DNA of 64,000 bases, taken from Bacillus sp. AFS037270 (GTDB taxonomy: Bacteria; Bacillota; Bacilli; Bacillales_B; DSM-18226). The stretch's first letter is position 1. Each line of letters opens with the position of its first letter. The stretch covers positions 62,001 to 126,000 of the forward strand of contig NZ_NUNF01000014.1 of the NCBI RefSeq assembly GCF_002585305.1. The letters are read 5' to 3'. The notes beneath the pieces were generated by a model. It was not told where the DNA came from. It did no database searches and saw only the letters and a program-made list of their open reading frames with translations. The translations under genes were made by a program, and so were the position numbers. Below are positions 54,077 to 62,843 of this stretch, one piece after another.

Positions 54077-55588
54077 ATGATGAAAGCGCCGAGGAACTTA
54101 GTGAGATTGGAGAATATCCGGAAGGCCTTTAACCGAAACATAGTTTTGGAGGGGGTTTCATTAGAACTTAATGAGTCAGAAGTAATAGCTATTATCGGCG
54201 GTAATGGAGCAGGGAAGAGTACCTTAATGAAAATCCTCACAGGGATCTACAACTCGGATGAAGGGGTTATTGAGATTGCTGGTGAAAAAGCGGATCATCT
54301 AAATCCTTCTTCGGCACATGAAAGAGGCATTTATTTAGTGCCGCAGGAACCATTGCTATTCCCAAATATGACGGTTGAACAAAACCTCACGATTGGATTT
54401 CGAAAAGATAAAAATGAAGTGAGAGAAGAATCTGCAAAGCTAATTAAAGAGTTAGGCTGGAATCTTGATTTGAATCGGTTAGCTGTTACATTGAGTATCG
54501 CTGAACAACAACAGCTTGAGATCATAAAGGGGCTTTTAAGAAAGTCAAAAGTGTTAATTCTGGATGAACCAACCTCTACGTTAACGTTTTCAGAAACAGA
54601 GTCATTATTCAAAGTGATTAAACAGTTGAAAAATGCTGGGGTTGGAATCATCTATATTACCCACCGTCTTGACGAAGTTTTTCAGATTTCCACCCATGCC
54701 GTCATATTACGGGACGGAAAAGTAACACTTAAAGGGAAAATAGAGGAGTTCACGAAAGACATGTTGATTCAAGGGCTGCTTCCAGTTGGAAATGAAAATC
54801 ACTACGAAAATCAGTTTAAAAGACGAGGGTCCACTCACGAGGGAGAAGAACCAATCCTAAAAGTTGAAAACATAGTTGGCGATGGTTTTAAGAATATTAG
54901 TTTTGAAGTTTACAAGGGAGAGGTTGTGGGTCTTGCCGGGCTTGTCGGTGCCGGAAGAACAGAGATTGCGGAAGCGATTTACGGAATTAATCCGATTGAG
55001 AGCGGAAAGGTCTATCTTGATGGAAAGGACATTACAAAGTTATCCATAAATGAAACGCTTGACAGCGGGTTGGCTTATATTCCGGAAGATCGCTTTTTAA
55101 ACGGTATTTTTTCGATCACTTCTGTGAGAAATAATATCACATCGCAAATTATTAAACGACACGGTTTTTTTACCAAGAAAAAATTAGAAGAACAAGTGGC
55201 CGATCAGTATATTGATCGATTAAGGATAAAGGTGAATTCCCGGGAGGATGAAATCAAATCACTTTCAGGCGGGAATCAACAGAAGGCTGTGATTGCAAGG
55301 GCGTTATCCATGAACCCTAAATTAATCATCATGGATGAACCAACAAGGGGAATTGATGCGGCTGCAAGGGGTGACATTTATTCCATCCTGACAGAATTAA
55401 AAAGCCAGGGATTTTCCATTCTGCTCATTTCCTCTGATCTAGAAGAAATCGAAAGAATTAGTGACCGCATCTATGCTGTCTATCAGGGGACCTGCGATGT
55501 TTGCCTAAACGTAGACCAAATAAATGCGGTCAATGTGATGAAGGCAGCTTTTGGAACATTTAAAGGAAGTGATAAGACACATGCCTAG
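54077..55588 (+). CDS. lsrA: autoinducer-2 ABC transporter ATP-binding protein
   Basis: 503 residues, two fused ABC ATPase domains as in RbsA/LsrA. Walker A GGNGAGKST at 41-49; degenerate second P-loop GLVGAGRTE in the C-terminal half; signature blocks LSIAEQQQ and LSGGNQQK; Walker B ILDEPTS and IMDEPTRG. It energises AI-2 import with LsrC, LsrD and LsrB. AGGTAGGGGG lies just before ATG 54077 and the next codon is also ATG. First gene of lsrACDBF, overlapping lsrC by 8 nt. Confidence 0.93.
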   Translation: MMKAPRNLVRLENIRKAFNRNIVLEGVSLELNESEVIAIIGGNGAGKSTLMKILTGIYNSDEGVIEIAGEKADHLNPSSAHERGIYLVPQEPLLFPNMTVEQNLTIGFRKDKNEVREESAKLIKELGWNLDLNRLAVTLSIAEQQQLEIIKGLLRKSKVLILDEPTSTLTFSETESLFKVIKQLKNAGVGIIYITHRLDEVFQISTHAVILRDGKVTLKGKIEEFTKDMLIQGLLPVGNENHYENQFKRRGSTHEGEEPILKVENIVGDGFKNISFEVYKGEVVGLAGLVGAGRTEIAEAIYGINPIESGKVYLDGKDITKLSINETLDSGLAYIPEDRFLNGIFSITSVRNNITSQIIKRHGFFTKKKLEEQVADQYIDRLRIKVNSREDEIKSLSGGNQQKAVIARALSMNPKLIIMDEPTRGIDAAARGDIYSILTELKSQGFSILLISSDLEEIERISDRIYAVYQGTCDVCLNVDQINAVNVMKAAFGTFKGSDKTHA

Positions 55589-56564
55589 GGTTAGAAAAAT
55601 ATTCAAACAACGGGAATTTAGAACTCTCCTATTTTTAGTCCTTCTATTTATTGTTGTGGGTTTTATCAACTCAGACTATTTATCTTTACAAAATATCGAT
55701 CGATCTTTGAAAAGCAGCTTGCTTTATATTGTTCTTGCCGTCGGGATGACCTTTGTCCTGTTAACCGGGAATTTAGATATTTCAGTAGGCGGAACAATGG
55801 GTTTAAGTGCTGCTGTTTGTGGAACGATTCTTCGCGATGGAGGAAATATCCTTCTAGCTGTGATCACTGCCATACTTATTGGGGCTATCATTGGACTCAT
55901 TAATGGATTTGGAGTGATCAAGTTAAAAATTTCTTCGTTTATCATGACTATAGCGATCCTTTCCATTACAAGAGTGGTTCAAGTTATTTATACGGACGGG
56001 AAATGGGTAGAGAATATACCTGCAAACTTCAAAGAGCTTTCGAATGTAGACATCTTTGGAATTAATTTATTATCTTTCATCGTTATTGTGGGGGTCATCT
56101 TCGTTCAGTTATATCTATCTAGGAGTAATAAGGGAAGGTATTACAATGCTATTGGTGATAACGCAGACGGTGCCATTTCATTAGGAATTCCTGTGAATAG
56201 ATATATTGCCTATTCCTTTGTCATTTCTGGTATCTGTGCTTCTTTAGCTGGATTAATCTTTGTTAGTCAAATTGGCTTTGTCTCAACCAACGCTGGAGCA
56301 GGAATAGAGTTGACGGTGATCGCAGCCTGCGTTCTTGGGGGTGTGTCATTGATAGGCGGGATTGGAACGGTTGTTGGGGCAGCGTTGGGAGCGATTATTT
56401 TAACGTCCATCAACTCTGCTCTGGTTTATATGAAAGTACCAGCCTTTTGGAATGATACGATTTCGGGTTCTCTATTAATCATTATTGTAGTGATTGATGC
56501 CTTGCTTGCGTTTCATTCGAATAAAAAGGCAAAGAAACTAAGATTAAATGCAAGGGTTTTGTAA
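55581..56564 (+). CDS. lsrC: autoinducer-2 ABC transporter permease
   Basis: 327 residues from ATG 55581, whose AAAGGAAGTGA site lies inside the lsrA 3' end. About nine or ten helices. BPD_transp_2 motifs LVLLFIVVGFINSDYLSL, GMTFVLLTGNLDISVGGTMGL, GVIKLKISSFIMTIAILSI and the ELTVIAACVLGGVSLIGGIGTVVGA exit segment. It pairs with LsrD as the membrane channel for AI-2. Overlap with lsrA indicates coupled translation. Confidence 0.92.
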   Translation: MPRVRKIFKQREFRTLLFLVLLFIVVGFINSDYLSLQNIDRSLKSSLLYIVLAVGMTFVLLTGNLDISVGGTMGLSAAVCGTILRDGGNILLAVITAILIGAIIGLINGFGVIKLKISSFIMTIAILSITRVVQVIYTDGKWVENIPANFKELSNVDIFGINLLSFIVIVGVIFVQLYLSRSNKGRYYNAIGDNADGAISLGIPVNRYIAYSFVISGICASLAGLIFVSQIGFVSTNAGAGIELTVIAACVLGGVSLIGGIGTVVGAALGAIILTSINSALVYMKVPAFWNDTISGSLLIIIVVIDALLAFHSNKKAKKLRLNARVL

Positions 56565-56584
56565 AAGGAGGCGTAGAACTTTTT

Positions 56585-57583
56585 ATGTTAAATAAAATCC
56601 CTAAATGGAACCTTACTTTATTCGTCTTGATCATTGCTGAAATGATCGTTTTTGGGATAATTAATCCAAGATTTTGGAATGTCACGATCTTGTTAAATAG
56701 CTTTAACGATTTTATTGCGATTGCCATTATTGGCTTTTTTGTCACACTGGTCGTTATTACAGGAGGAATAGACATTTCAGGCGTTTCGATTATTGGGTTA
56801 ACCTCCGTTGTCACAGGTCTTTTGTCGCAAGTGGTTGGAATTAATATCTGGGGCTCCGTCATTTTTGCCATTTTAATTGGTGGGTTATGCGGCCTTCTTA
56901 ATGGAGTTCTTATTGCTTATGGAAGAGTTCAAGCGATGGTCATCACCCTTGGCGGCATGCTTTTATATAGCGGGATTGCTATTGTGCTGGTGGGATTTTC
57001 TGGTGTAAGTACCTATGAAGGGATTTCGGGCTTTCCTGATAGTTTTAGCAACATTGCAAATGGAGAGGTCATGGGAATCCCTCATGCTGTTATCTTATTT
57101 GTTATTATGTTTCTCATTGCTTATATTCTCCTGCACCGCACAAGGTATGGCAGATATATATACTTGACAGGAATTAATCAAAACACAGCTGATTACTCCG
57201 GAATCAATACGAAAAGAATCATTGCTAGTTCATACGTCTTGTCAGGGTTAAGTGCTGGTATTGCAGGGGTTGTATTAACTTCCTATTTAGGCAGTGCAAG
57301 AGCCGATTATGGTGCTGAGTATCTAATGCCCATTCTAACTGTTGTTGTGTTAGGAGGGACATTAATCACAGGAGGTAAAGGGGGTGTTGTAGGGACAGCG
57401 TTAGCCAGCATAATATTAGGATTTATGCAGATAGGATTACAAATGGCTGGGGTCTCTACCCAGTATATAGGATTAGCTACTGGGGTTCTACTTATCGTAT
57501 CTGTCGCATTCCTGGGCATAAATCCAGAGTTCAGATTTAACATGAAAAGGATCTTAACACAAAAACAACATATTGGGGGTTAG
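56585..57583 (+). CDS. lsrD: autoinducer-2 ABC transporter permease
   Basis: 332 residues, start ATG 56585 after AAAAGGAGG. Same permease family as lsrC: VTLVVITGGIDISGVSIIGL, GRVQAMVITLGGML, GINTKRIIASSYVLSGLSAGIAG and the LMPILTVVVLGGTLITGGKGGVVG segment near the C-terminus. Second half of the AI-2 channel. It lies 20 nt after lsrC and 5 nt before lsrB. Confidence 0.92.
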   Translation: MLNKIPKWNLTLFVLIIAEMIVFGIINPRFWNVTILLNSFNDFIAIAIIGFFVTLVVITGGIDISGVSIIGLTSVVTGLLSQVVGINIWGSVIFAILIGGLCGLLNGVLIAYGRVQAMVITLGGMLLYSGIAIVLVGFSGVSTYEGISGFPDSFSNIANGEVMGIPHAVILFVIMFLIAYILLHRTRYGRYIYLTGINQNTADYSGINTKRIIASSYVLSGLSAGIAGVVLTSYLGSARADYGAEYLMPILTVVVLGGTLITGGKGGVVGTALASIILGFMQIGLQMAGVSTQYIGLATGVLLIVSVAFLGINPEFRFNMKRILTQKQHIGG

Positions 57584-57588
57584 GGACA

Positions 57589-58665
57589 GTGAGAAAAATA
57601 AAGTCTATTAGAATAGTAAGTATTATGGCGATTCTGACATTATTATTAGCTGCCTGCGGATCCAATGAAAGCTCTTCCGGAGACGGGGGTAAAAAGAAAG
57701 ATCCTAAAGATATTCAGGTGGTTTTCATTCCAAAAATGACAGGGAATGCCTTCTTTGAGTCTGGAAATGATGGGGCACAAGAAATGGCCAAGAAGGTTGG
57801 TTTTAAAGTAAAGTACGATGGTGCCCCTGAAGGTACGGTAGCTAATCAAGTACAAATTATTAATAGTGCCGTCAATAGCGGTGCTGATGCGATTGCTATT
57901 TCTTCAGTCTCTTCTGACGGTTTGAATCAAGCATTGAAAAAGGCATTAGATGCCGGCGTTAAAGTTGTCACATGGGACTCAGATGTTGATCCTAAATATC
58001 GTTCTGTTTATGTAGACCAAGGTACACCAGATATCCTAGGAAAAATGCTTGTTGACATGGCTGCCCAGCAAATGGATAAACCTGATGAGGCTAAGAAAAT
58101 TGCCTGGTTCTATTCCAGCCCGACAGTTCCAGACCAAAACTCATGGGTTAAAGCTGCAAACCAATATATTAAAGAAAAATATCCAAAATGGGAAGTTGTT
58201 ACGACTCAATACGGTGATGCAAATGAACAAAAATCATTACAAGTGGGAGAAAGTATTTTAAGTTCTTATCCTGATATTGATGCGGTTATTTGCCCAGACT
58301 CAACCGCTCTTCCGGCAATGGCACAAGCGGCTGAAAATAAAGGATTAAAAGCGGATGATGTCATTATTACAGGATTTGCTTCTCCCAATTCAATGAGACA
58401 GTTTATTGAAAACGGTACTATTAACAACCATGGTTTATGGGATGTAAAAGATCAAGGTGCCCTTGCCGTATACGTCGCTTATTGGTTAGCACAAGGAAAG
58501 GAACTAAAAGTTGGAGACTCTTTGGATGTTCCTGATATGGGTTCCGTTAAAGTAGAGCCGAACACCATCCAAGGCTACGATTATACAGCAGATGATTCAG
58601 GAATTATTGTGTTGCCGGAACGGATTGTATTTACGAAAGACAATACGAAAGACTACGATTTTTAA
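57589..58665 (+). CDS. lsrB: autoinducer-2 binding lipoprotein
   Basis: 358 residues, start GTG 57589. Signal peptide with lipobox LLLAACG (Cys about 23), then a short linker and a periplasmic-binding-protein fold: VVFIPKMTGNAFFESGNDGAQEMA, GADAIAISSVSSDGL, VVTWDSDVDPKYRSVYVDQGT, GFASPNSMRQFIENGTI and LWDVKDQGALAVY. It corresponds to LsrB, which captures AI-2 outside the membrane. The lipid anchor is the Gram-positive form. Located directly after the permeases. Confidence 0.93.
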   Translation: MRKIKSIRIVSIMAILTLLLAACGSNESSSGDGGKKKDPKDIQVVFIPKMTGNAFFESGNDGAQEMAKKVGFKVKYDGAPEGTVANQVQIINSAVNSGADAIAISSVSSDGLNQALKKALDAGVKVVTWDSDVDPKYRSVYVDQGTPDILGKMLVDMAAQQMDKPDEAKKIAWFYSSPTVPDQNSWVKAANQYIKEKYPKWEVVTTQYGDANEQKSLQVGESILSSYPDIDAVICPDSTALPAMAQAAENKGLKADDVIITGFASPNSMRQFIENGTINNHGLWDVKDQGALAVYVAYWLAQGKELKVGDSLDVPDMGSVKVEPNTIQGYDYTADDSGIIVLPERIVFTKDNTKDYDF

Positions 58666-58703
58666 GAGTTAAATAGAGTACTTGTTATAAAGGAGTGAGA
58701 GAA

Positions 58704-59582
58704 ATGGCTGATACACAGGGCAACAAAAATGCAAAGGATTTTTCTGAGAGTATCCCGTTCGCGAACAATGGGAATTACCATGTAAAAGGTGCAAACAATT
58801 ATGATTGGGGAATGAAGGATCGGTTATCGAGAATTTTTAACCCGGACACTGGCAAAACCGTCATGTTAGCGTTTGATCATGGTTATTTCATGGGACCGAC
58901 TTCAGGGCTAGAAAGATTAGATCTGCTTATTCCTAGATTAGCAAATTTTGCCGATTGTTTAATGGGTACTAGAGGGGCTATTCGAAGCAGTGTCCCGCCG
59001 ACTTTTAATAAAGCGATAGCCTTACGAGCTTCCTCTGGTTCCAGTGTTCTCCAAGATGACCTGAGTCATGAATCCATGGTCGTTGATATGGAGGATGCTA
59101 TTAAGATGAATGCAAGTGCGATTGCGATTCAAACCTTTATTGGCTCTAATGGACAGAAGGAAACCATTGAAGAGTTAAACCGAGCTGTTAACCTTGGCTC
59201 AAGATATTCCATTCCCACACTAGGTGTCGTAGCCGTTGGTAAACAAATGGAGCGCACCACTAACTTCTTCTTGTTAGCCACAAGAATGCTGGCCGAATTT
59301 GGTGCACAAATTGTAAAAACCTATTATTGTGAGGACTTTGAAAAAGTTGCCTCAGCTTGCCCAGTTCCATTGGTCGTTGCAGGCGGGAAGAAACTACCAG
59401 AAAAAGATGCCCTCACACTAGCCTACAACTCTATTCAAGGTGGAGCAGCTGGAGTGGATATGGGAAGGAATATATTCCAATCTGAATACCCCGAAGAAAT
59501 GATTCAAGCAGTTCGTAAGGTTGTTCATGAAGGGTTTACTGATAAAGAGGCTTTTGAGTTTTACCAACATCTCATAAACTAG
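58704..59582 (+). CDS. lsrF: phospho-AI-2 thiolase/aldolase-like protein LsrF
   Basis: 292 residues from ATG 58704 (AAAGGAGTG upstream). Class I aldolase-like TIM barrel: NYDWGMKDRLSRIFNPDTGKTV, MLAFDHGYFMGPTSGLERLD, VVDMEDAIKMNASAIAIQ and the Lys in QIVKTYYCEDFEKV, the position of the active-site lysine in E. coli LsrF. It completes breakdown of phosphorylated DPD inside the cell. Last gene of the operon. A half-copy of the inverted-repeat cassette end begins about 8 nt after its stop. Confidence 0.93.
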   Translation: MADTQGNKNAKDFSESIPFANNGNYHVKGANNYDWGMKDRLSRIFNPDTGKTVMLAFDHGYFMGPTSGLERLDLLIPRLANFADCLMGTRGAIRSSVPPTFNKAIALRASSGSSVLQDDLSHESMVVDMEDAIKMNASAIAIQTFIGSNGQKETIEELNRAVNLGSRYSIPTLGVVAVGKQMERTTNFFLLATRMLAEFGAQIVKTYYCEDFEKVASACPVPLVVAGGKKLPEKDALTLAYNSIQGGAAGVDMGRNIFQSEYPEEMIQAVRKVVHEGFTDKEAFEFYQHLIN

Positions 59583-59589
59583 AATCATA

Positions 59590-59606
59590 GGGACGGTTCT
59601 GGTGCT
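59590..59606. repeat. solo end of the GGGACGGTTC inverted-repeat family
   Basis: GGGACGGTTCTGGTGCT immediately after lsrF matches the left end of the two yvrJ cassettes. No matching right end is seen nearby; a GTGCCTGTCACCGCTTCC at about 59700 may be a relic. Confidence 0.6.
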
Positions 59607-59659
59607 TTTTTTAGGTAGTATCAACTAACTAATCTTATAATAAAAGTATGTTATTATGT

Positions 59660-59693
59660 AAAGCTTCTACTTTTGAGTAGGAGCTTTTCCTTT
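59660..59693 (+). terminator. terminator of the lsr operon
   Basis: AAAGCTTCTACT and AGTAGGAGCTTT (one wobble/mismatch) with a TTTG loop, then TTCCTTTAT. Confidence 0.75.
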
Positions 59694-59778
59694 ATATATG
59701 GTGCCTGTCACCGCTTCCTGATTCTATTAATGAAGTAGCAGTAAATGGTTATGACCCATCATTCTCCAAAAACAACAA

Positions 59779-59804
59779 AAAAAAAGACGACAAAATATTG
59801 TCGC
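59779..59804 (-). terminator. terminator after the 93-residue gene
   Basis: On the minus strand CGACA and TGTCG (extendable with G-U pairs) enclose an AT loop and are followed by TCT9. It begins 4 nt past the stop. Confidence 0.75.
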
Positions 59805-59807
59805 CCC

Positions 59808-60089
59808 CTAACATTGTCTTTCGATATCTTTTAATTCTTGAAGAAAGTCTTCTCGTACCCAGTAATATGTTTTGGTTTGTTTAAATGCTTTAATACATTC
59901 TTTTAACTGTTTATTCTCTTCCATTGAGGTTGCCAATGTTTCTGACGACAAGTTATTAGGAACTCTGTTCAGTAATCTTTTTAAATTTTCATGTGTTACC
60001 GGATCCAGTTTAGAAAAAGTAACTTCTAAAGCAATTTCCATGAATGTCTTAAACCTACAGGGGCTTGGAATGACTATACATGTCTGCAT
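59808..60089 (-). CDS. hypothetical protein, 93 residues
   Basis: Start ATG 60089 behind GAAGGAGGAG, and a terminator right after the stop, so a genuine transcription unit is likely. The product is mostly helical and charged: FMEIALEVTFSKLDP, THENLKRLLNRVPNN, KQLKECIKAFKQTKTYYW, EDFLQELKDIE. Three cysteines. No family recognised and no membrane segment. It stands convergent to lsrF with no linked genes, so the context gives no clue to its job. Confidence 0.7.
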   Translation of the reverse strand: MQTCIVIPSPCRFKTFMEIALEVTFSKLDPVTHENLKRLLNRVPNNLSSETLATSMEENKQLKECIKAFKQTKTYYWVREDFLQELKDIERQC

Positions 60090-60542
60090 GAAATCTCCTC
60101 CTTCTAATGCTTTGTTCTAGCATAACAGGAAGTGGACAAGAAGTTTGTTCTTTTATGGTAAAAAACATAAATGATTTTGTCGTATTAGAGCAGTCTCTCT
60201 TTGAATCATTCTGAAATTTTTCCAATAAATTAGAATCGGAAACAACATTAGTTTATGCGGCAGCAATACTTTCTGTCATATTAGAGGATGGGTGCCCACC
60301 TCTTGAATTAACAGGAATCTGGTTTTTAAAGTAGTTTTCTTCAAACACAATCAAAATATGGCCAATTTTAGGCAGTTAAAGACTACATATTTTTTATGAG
60401 AAACAACTGTCCTATTATTTTCAAAGTTTCGACCTGAAGTATTTTCGAGGATTTCAACTACGACCGAGTTCTCTCCTTTAAGAATAATACCTAGAGGGAA
60501 TGAAATAATAAAAGTAATAAGCAGTAAAAGAGGTTGATTACT
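60090..60542. other. gene-free region with a possible coding relic
   Basis: 453 nt. A short frame around 60221-60336 reads LESETTLVYAAAILSVILED and onward to a stop without a start codon, suggesting a fragment of a lost gene. No promoter, repeat or hairpin stood out. Confidence 0.4.
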
Positions 60543-61022
60543 TTGTTAAATAAAATAGTATTATGGACTATATTAATTGCTCCATGGTTCACATTATTTT
60601 TAGTTGAGAAGGAAAATATAAAACGCTTTATGCCTGCAGCGATGTGTGCATCCTATTTAATGATCATTTATAACGTGGTCGCCAATAATCAAAAACATTG
60701 GGTAATTAATGAGACGCTTATTCCGTGGTTAAAACCCTTATTTGTTTCTGGTGTATTTGGTGCTTTTCCAGTAATAACTTTATGGGTTTTTCATTATACT
60801 TACGGAAAGTTTTGGAAATATCTTGTTACTAACATTATCATAGATTTCTTATTTGCTGTTTTTCCTATACATTATTTGTTTCAAGAAGTATTAGGAATCT
60901 ATGAGCTAGTTAACATTACTATATGGGGGCGTTTTATCCTATTTGTCTTTTTTTCTATAGTTATTTATGGTTATTATAAGTGGCAAGAGGATATGTTCCA
61001 TTCAAAACCTAAAAGAACGTAA
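60543..61022 (+). CDS. hypothetical multi-pass membrane protein (CBO0543-like)
   Basis: 159 residues from TTG 60543, with AAAAGAGG 9 nt upstream. Four or five hydrophobic helices (about 2-20, 33-48, 63-83, 90-112, 122-142) separated by short loops with Trp/Tyr at interfaces. The KENIKRF-PAA start, helix layout and a short basic tail resemble the CBO0543-type Firmicutes membrane proteins of unknown function. No catalytic motif. Single gene followed by a terminator at 61218. Confidence 0.7.
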   Translation: MLNKIVLWTILIAPWFTLFLVEKENIKRFMPAAMCASYLMIIYNVVANNQKHWVINETLIPWLKPLFVSGVFGAFPVITLWVFHYTYGKFWKYLVTNIIIDFLFAVFPIHYLFQEVLGIYELVNITIWGRFILFVFFSIVIYGYYKWQEDMFHSKPKRT

Positions 61023-61217
61023 TACATATTCCGATTTGGGTGACGTTAGTGAAGTAACAGTTATATTTAAGTACCTTGGTTTAATCTATAAAAAAGTACA
61101 TATCATAATCTTTAAAGGTGATATAATGAAAAACTCATTAATTATTTTATATAGCTTTGCTAATTGTACCTAGTATTTTCAAAAGAAGTCCCTAAACCAT
61201 CGGACTAAACGTTATTT

Positions 61218-61240
61218 GGCACCTTTTTAGGTGCCTTTAT
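61218..61240 (+). terminator. hairpin terminator
   Basis: GGCACCT-TTTT-AGGTGCC, perfect 7-bp stem, followed by TTTATTATTTG. It lies about 195 nt after the CBO0543-like gene, a long but possible 3' UTR. Confidence 0.75.
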
Positions 61241-61364
61241 TATTTGCCCTTAAAATTAGAATAAGTTAGTTTAATGGATAAAGATTTGGCTAAACAGTAT
61301 TAATATTTAGCCTAATTTTTGGGGCTACTAGAAACAACATGAATATGATGAAATTGGACAATTC

Positions 61365-61511
61365 TTGTAGAATATTAGGTTTTAAAAACGTGATTTCCTC
61401 GGCATTTTTCTTCCATTCATTTTGAGGAAAATCCTTAGATAGCAGTCACTTTACTGGATTTAATTAAACGTTTGATTACTTTTAACATATAGGAAAATTA
61501 GTCGAAAAAAT
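61365..61511. repeat. ~148-bp intergenic repeat, copy 2
   Basis: Matches 46270-46417 over its length, including the TTTAATTAAACGTTTGATTA block. The surrounding 61023-61737 (715 nt) has no accepted gene; the only other structures are the terminator at 61218 and a GC-richer hairpin AGCCCTTC/GAAGGGCT near 61709-61731. Confidence 0.75.
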
Positions 61512-61737
61512 GTCGCATCATAGAGATTGATTGTGTTAGCGATATTTGACAATTTATTTAGGATCTATTTCAACAATTTTTTTAAGATTGCATTTGCAAA
61601 GAAGCAAAAGGGACGCTTAGGAAGACAGGAAGCAAGAATATTCAATTATTTAAAGTTGGCCGGAAAGGTACGAACCAACTTTCCCTTCTGTCGGTTGCCT
61701 TTTACAAAGCCCTTCCCCGTAGAGAAGGGCTAAGGTA

Positions 61738-62619
61738 TTATTTTAAATTTTTTCGTCCTTGTTCATATTTCTTTTCATGCAAATGATCTACATAATCATC
61801 TGAAATTTCACCTAAATGAAGTAAATCCTCTCCGTTGTCCACAACATCCAATGATTTAAAATACTGTTGAGGGATCGTAAAGTCAATCAGAAGTTCCCCT
61901 GATGTACTATAGATACTGCCGGATAAATTGCCTTTTGGAGGTTCCTCCATTTTTAATAAATCGTTTAACGTTACAGCTTGTCCGTTCACCTTAAAGTTCA
62001 TTTTAATTTCATACAAGGCAATGGTTTGCTCCAAAATTTGAACCATTTCATTTAGGTCTTCGTCGCTTAATTGACTAGGATCTTCTACATTGAGGAATTT
62101 TTCCCAAAGGGTATCGTTTGTTGCAATTTGGTCAAGTTGATCTTTATTTTTTTCTTCTACATCAGCTAAATAGTTGAATAATTTTTCCGCTTCCGCTTCC
62201 GTAATGCCAAATTCCCCTAATGCATTTTCGACCTCTGCCATATACTCATCGTTATTTACATAAAATTCAAGGGATGCATCCAAATCCTCTATAAATTTAT
62301 AGTCATTCACGTTATCACCAAAATGGTCCATCAAATCATCAAATTCTTTCTCGGTCAGGCCATATTTAGTTAATAACTCCTGAAAATTTTGCGAGGTAAT
62401 GGGAGTTCCCATGACATCTTTAAGTTCTTCCACAGTGTTAAAATCATCTAATGGAATTTCATAGTAGGAAAGGTAGTGGAGTAACTCTTGTTTCGTCCAT
62501 CCGATCTCCGCTAAATATTGGTTCAATTCGGTTTCTGGTGGAGCAGCATTCGCTGAAGGAACATTTAATAGGAATGGCAGCGTGAGCATGAGCACTAATA
62601 AAACCCTAATACGGACCAT
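61738..62619 (-). CDS. processed-acidic-surface-protein-like secreted protein, no sorting signal
   Basis: 293 residues, start ATG 62619 behind AAAGGAGGGTACC. Signal peptide 1-26 (NVPSANAA cut region), then repeated short helical units: LNQYLAEIGWTKQELLHYL, FQELLTKYGLTEKEFDDLMDHFG, VENALGEFGITEAEAEKLF. The overall charge is strongly acidic. This matches the processed acidic surface proteins of Bacillaceae, which normally end in an LPXTG-type signal used by a class D sortase. Here the protein ends HEKKYEQGRKNLK with no LPXTG or C-terminal helix, so it is either secreted or truncated. No sortase gene is in view. Confidence 0.75.
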   Translation of the reverse strand: MVRIRVLLVLMLTLPFLLNVPSANAAPPETELNQYLAEIGWTKQELLHYLSYYEIPLDDFNTVEELKDVMGTPITSQNFQELLTKYGLTEKEFDDLMDHFGDNVNDYKFIEDLDASLEFYVNNDEYMAEVENALGEFGITEAEAEKLFNYLADVEEKNKDQLDQIATNDTLWEKFLNVEDPSQLSDEDLNEMVQILEQTIALYEIKMNFKVNGQAVTLNDLLKMEEPPKGNLSGSIYSTSGELLIDFTIPQQYFKSLDVVDNGEDLLHLGEISDDYVDHLHEKKYEQGRKNLK

Positions 62620-62843
62620 TGGTACCCTCCTTTAATTTGGTGCATTTATAATTTACCCTGATGAGGAGTACTTAGAAATAGAAACATACGTAATTCTTTT
62701 GGAAGCCTCTCCAAGATTACACAGAAATGAGGCAGATGAAAGGAAAGTATCCATTGGACGATATTCTTCCCAAAGTTCATTTTCATAAAAACGAAGGTAA
62801 TGTGAAATCCTATTCACACTGGAACAAAATGGGGGAGGATTCA

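Noticed and set aside
61527..61733. 68-codon frame on the plus strand
   Set aside because: No binding site, no family resemblance; overlaps hairpin-rich intergenic DNA.
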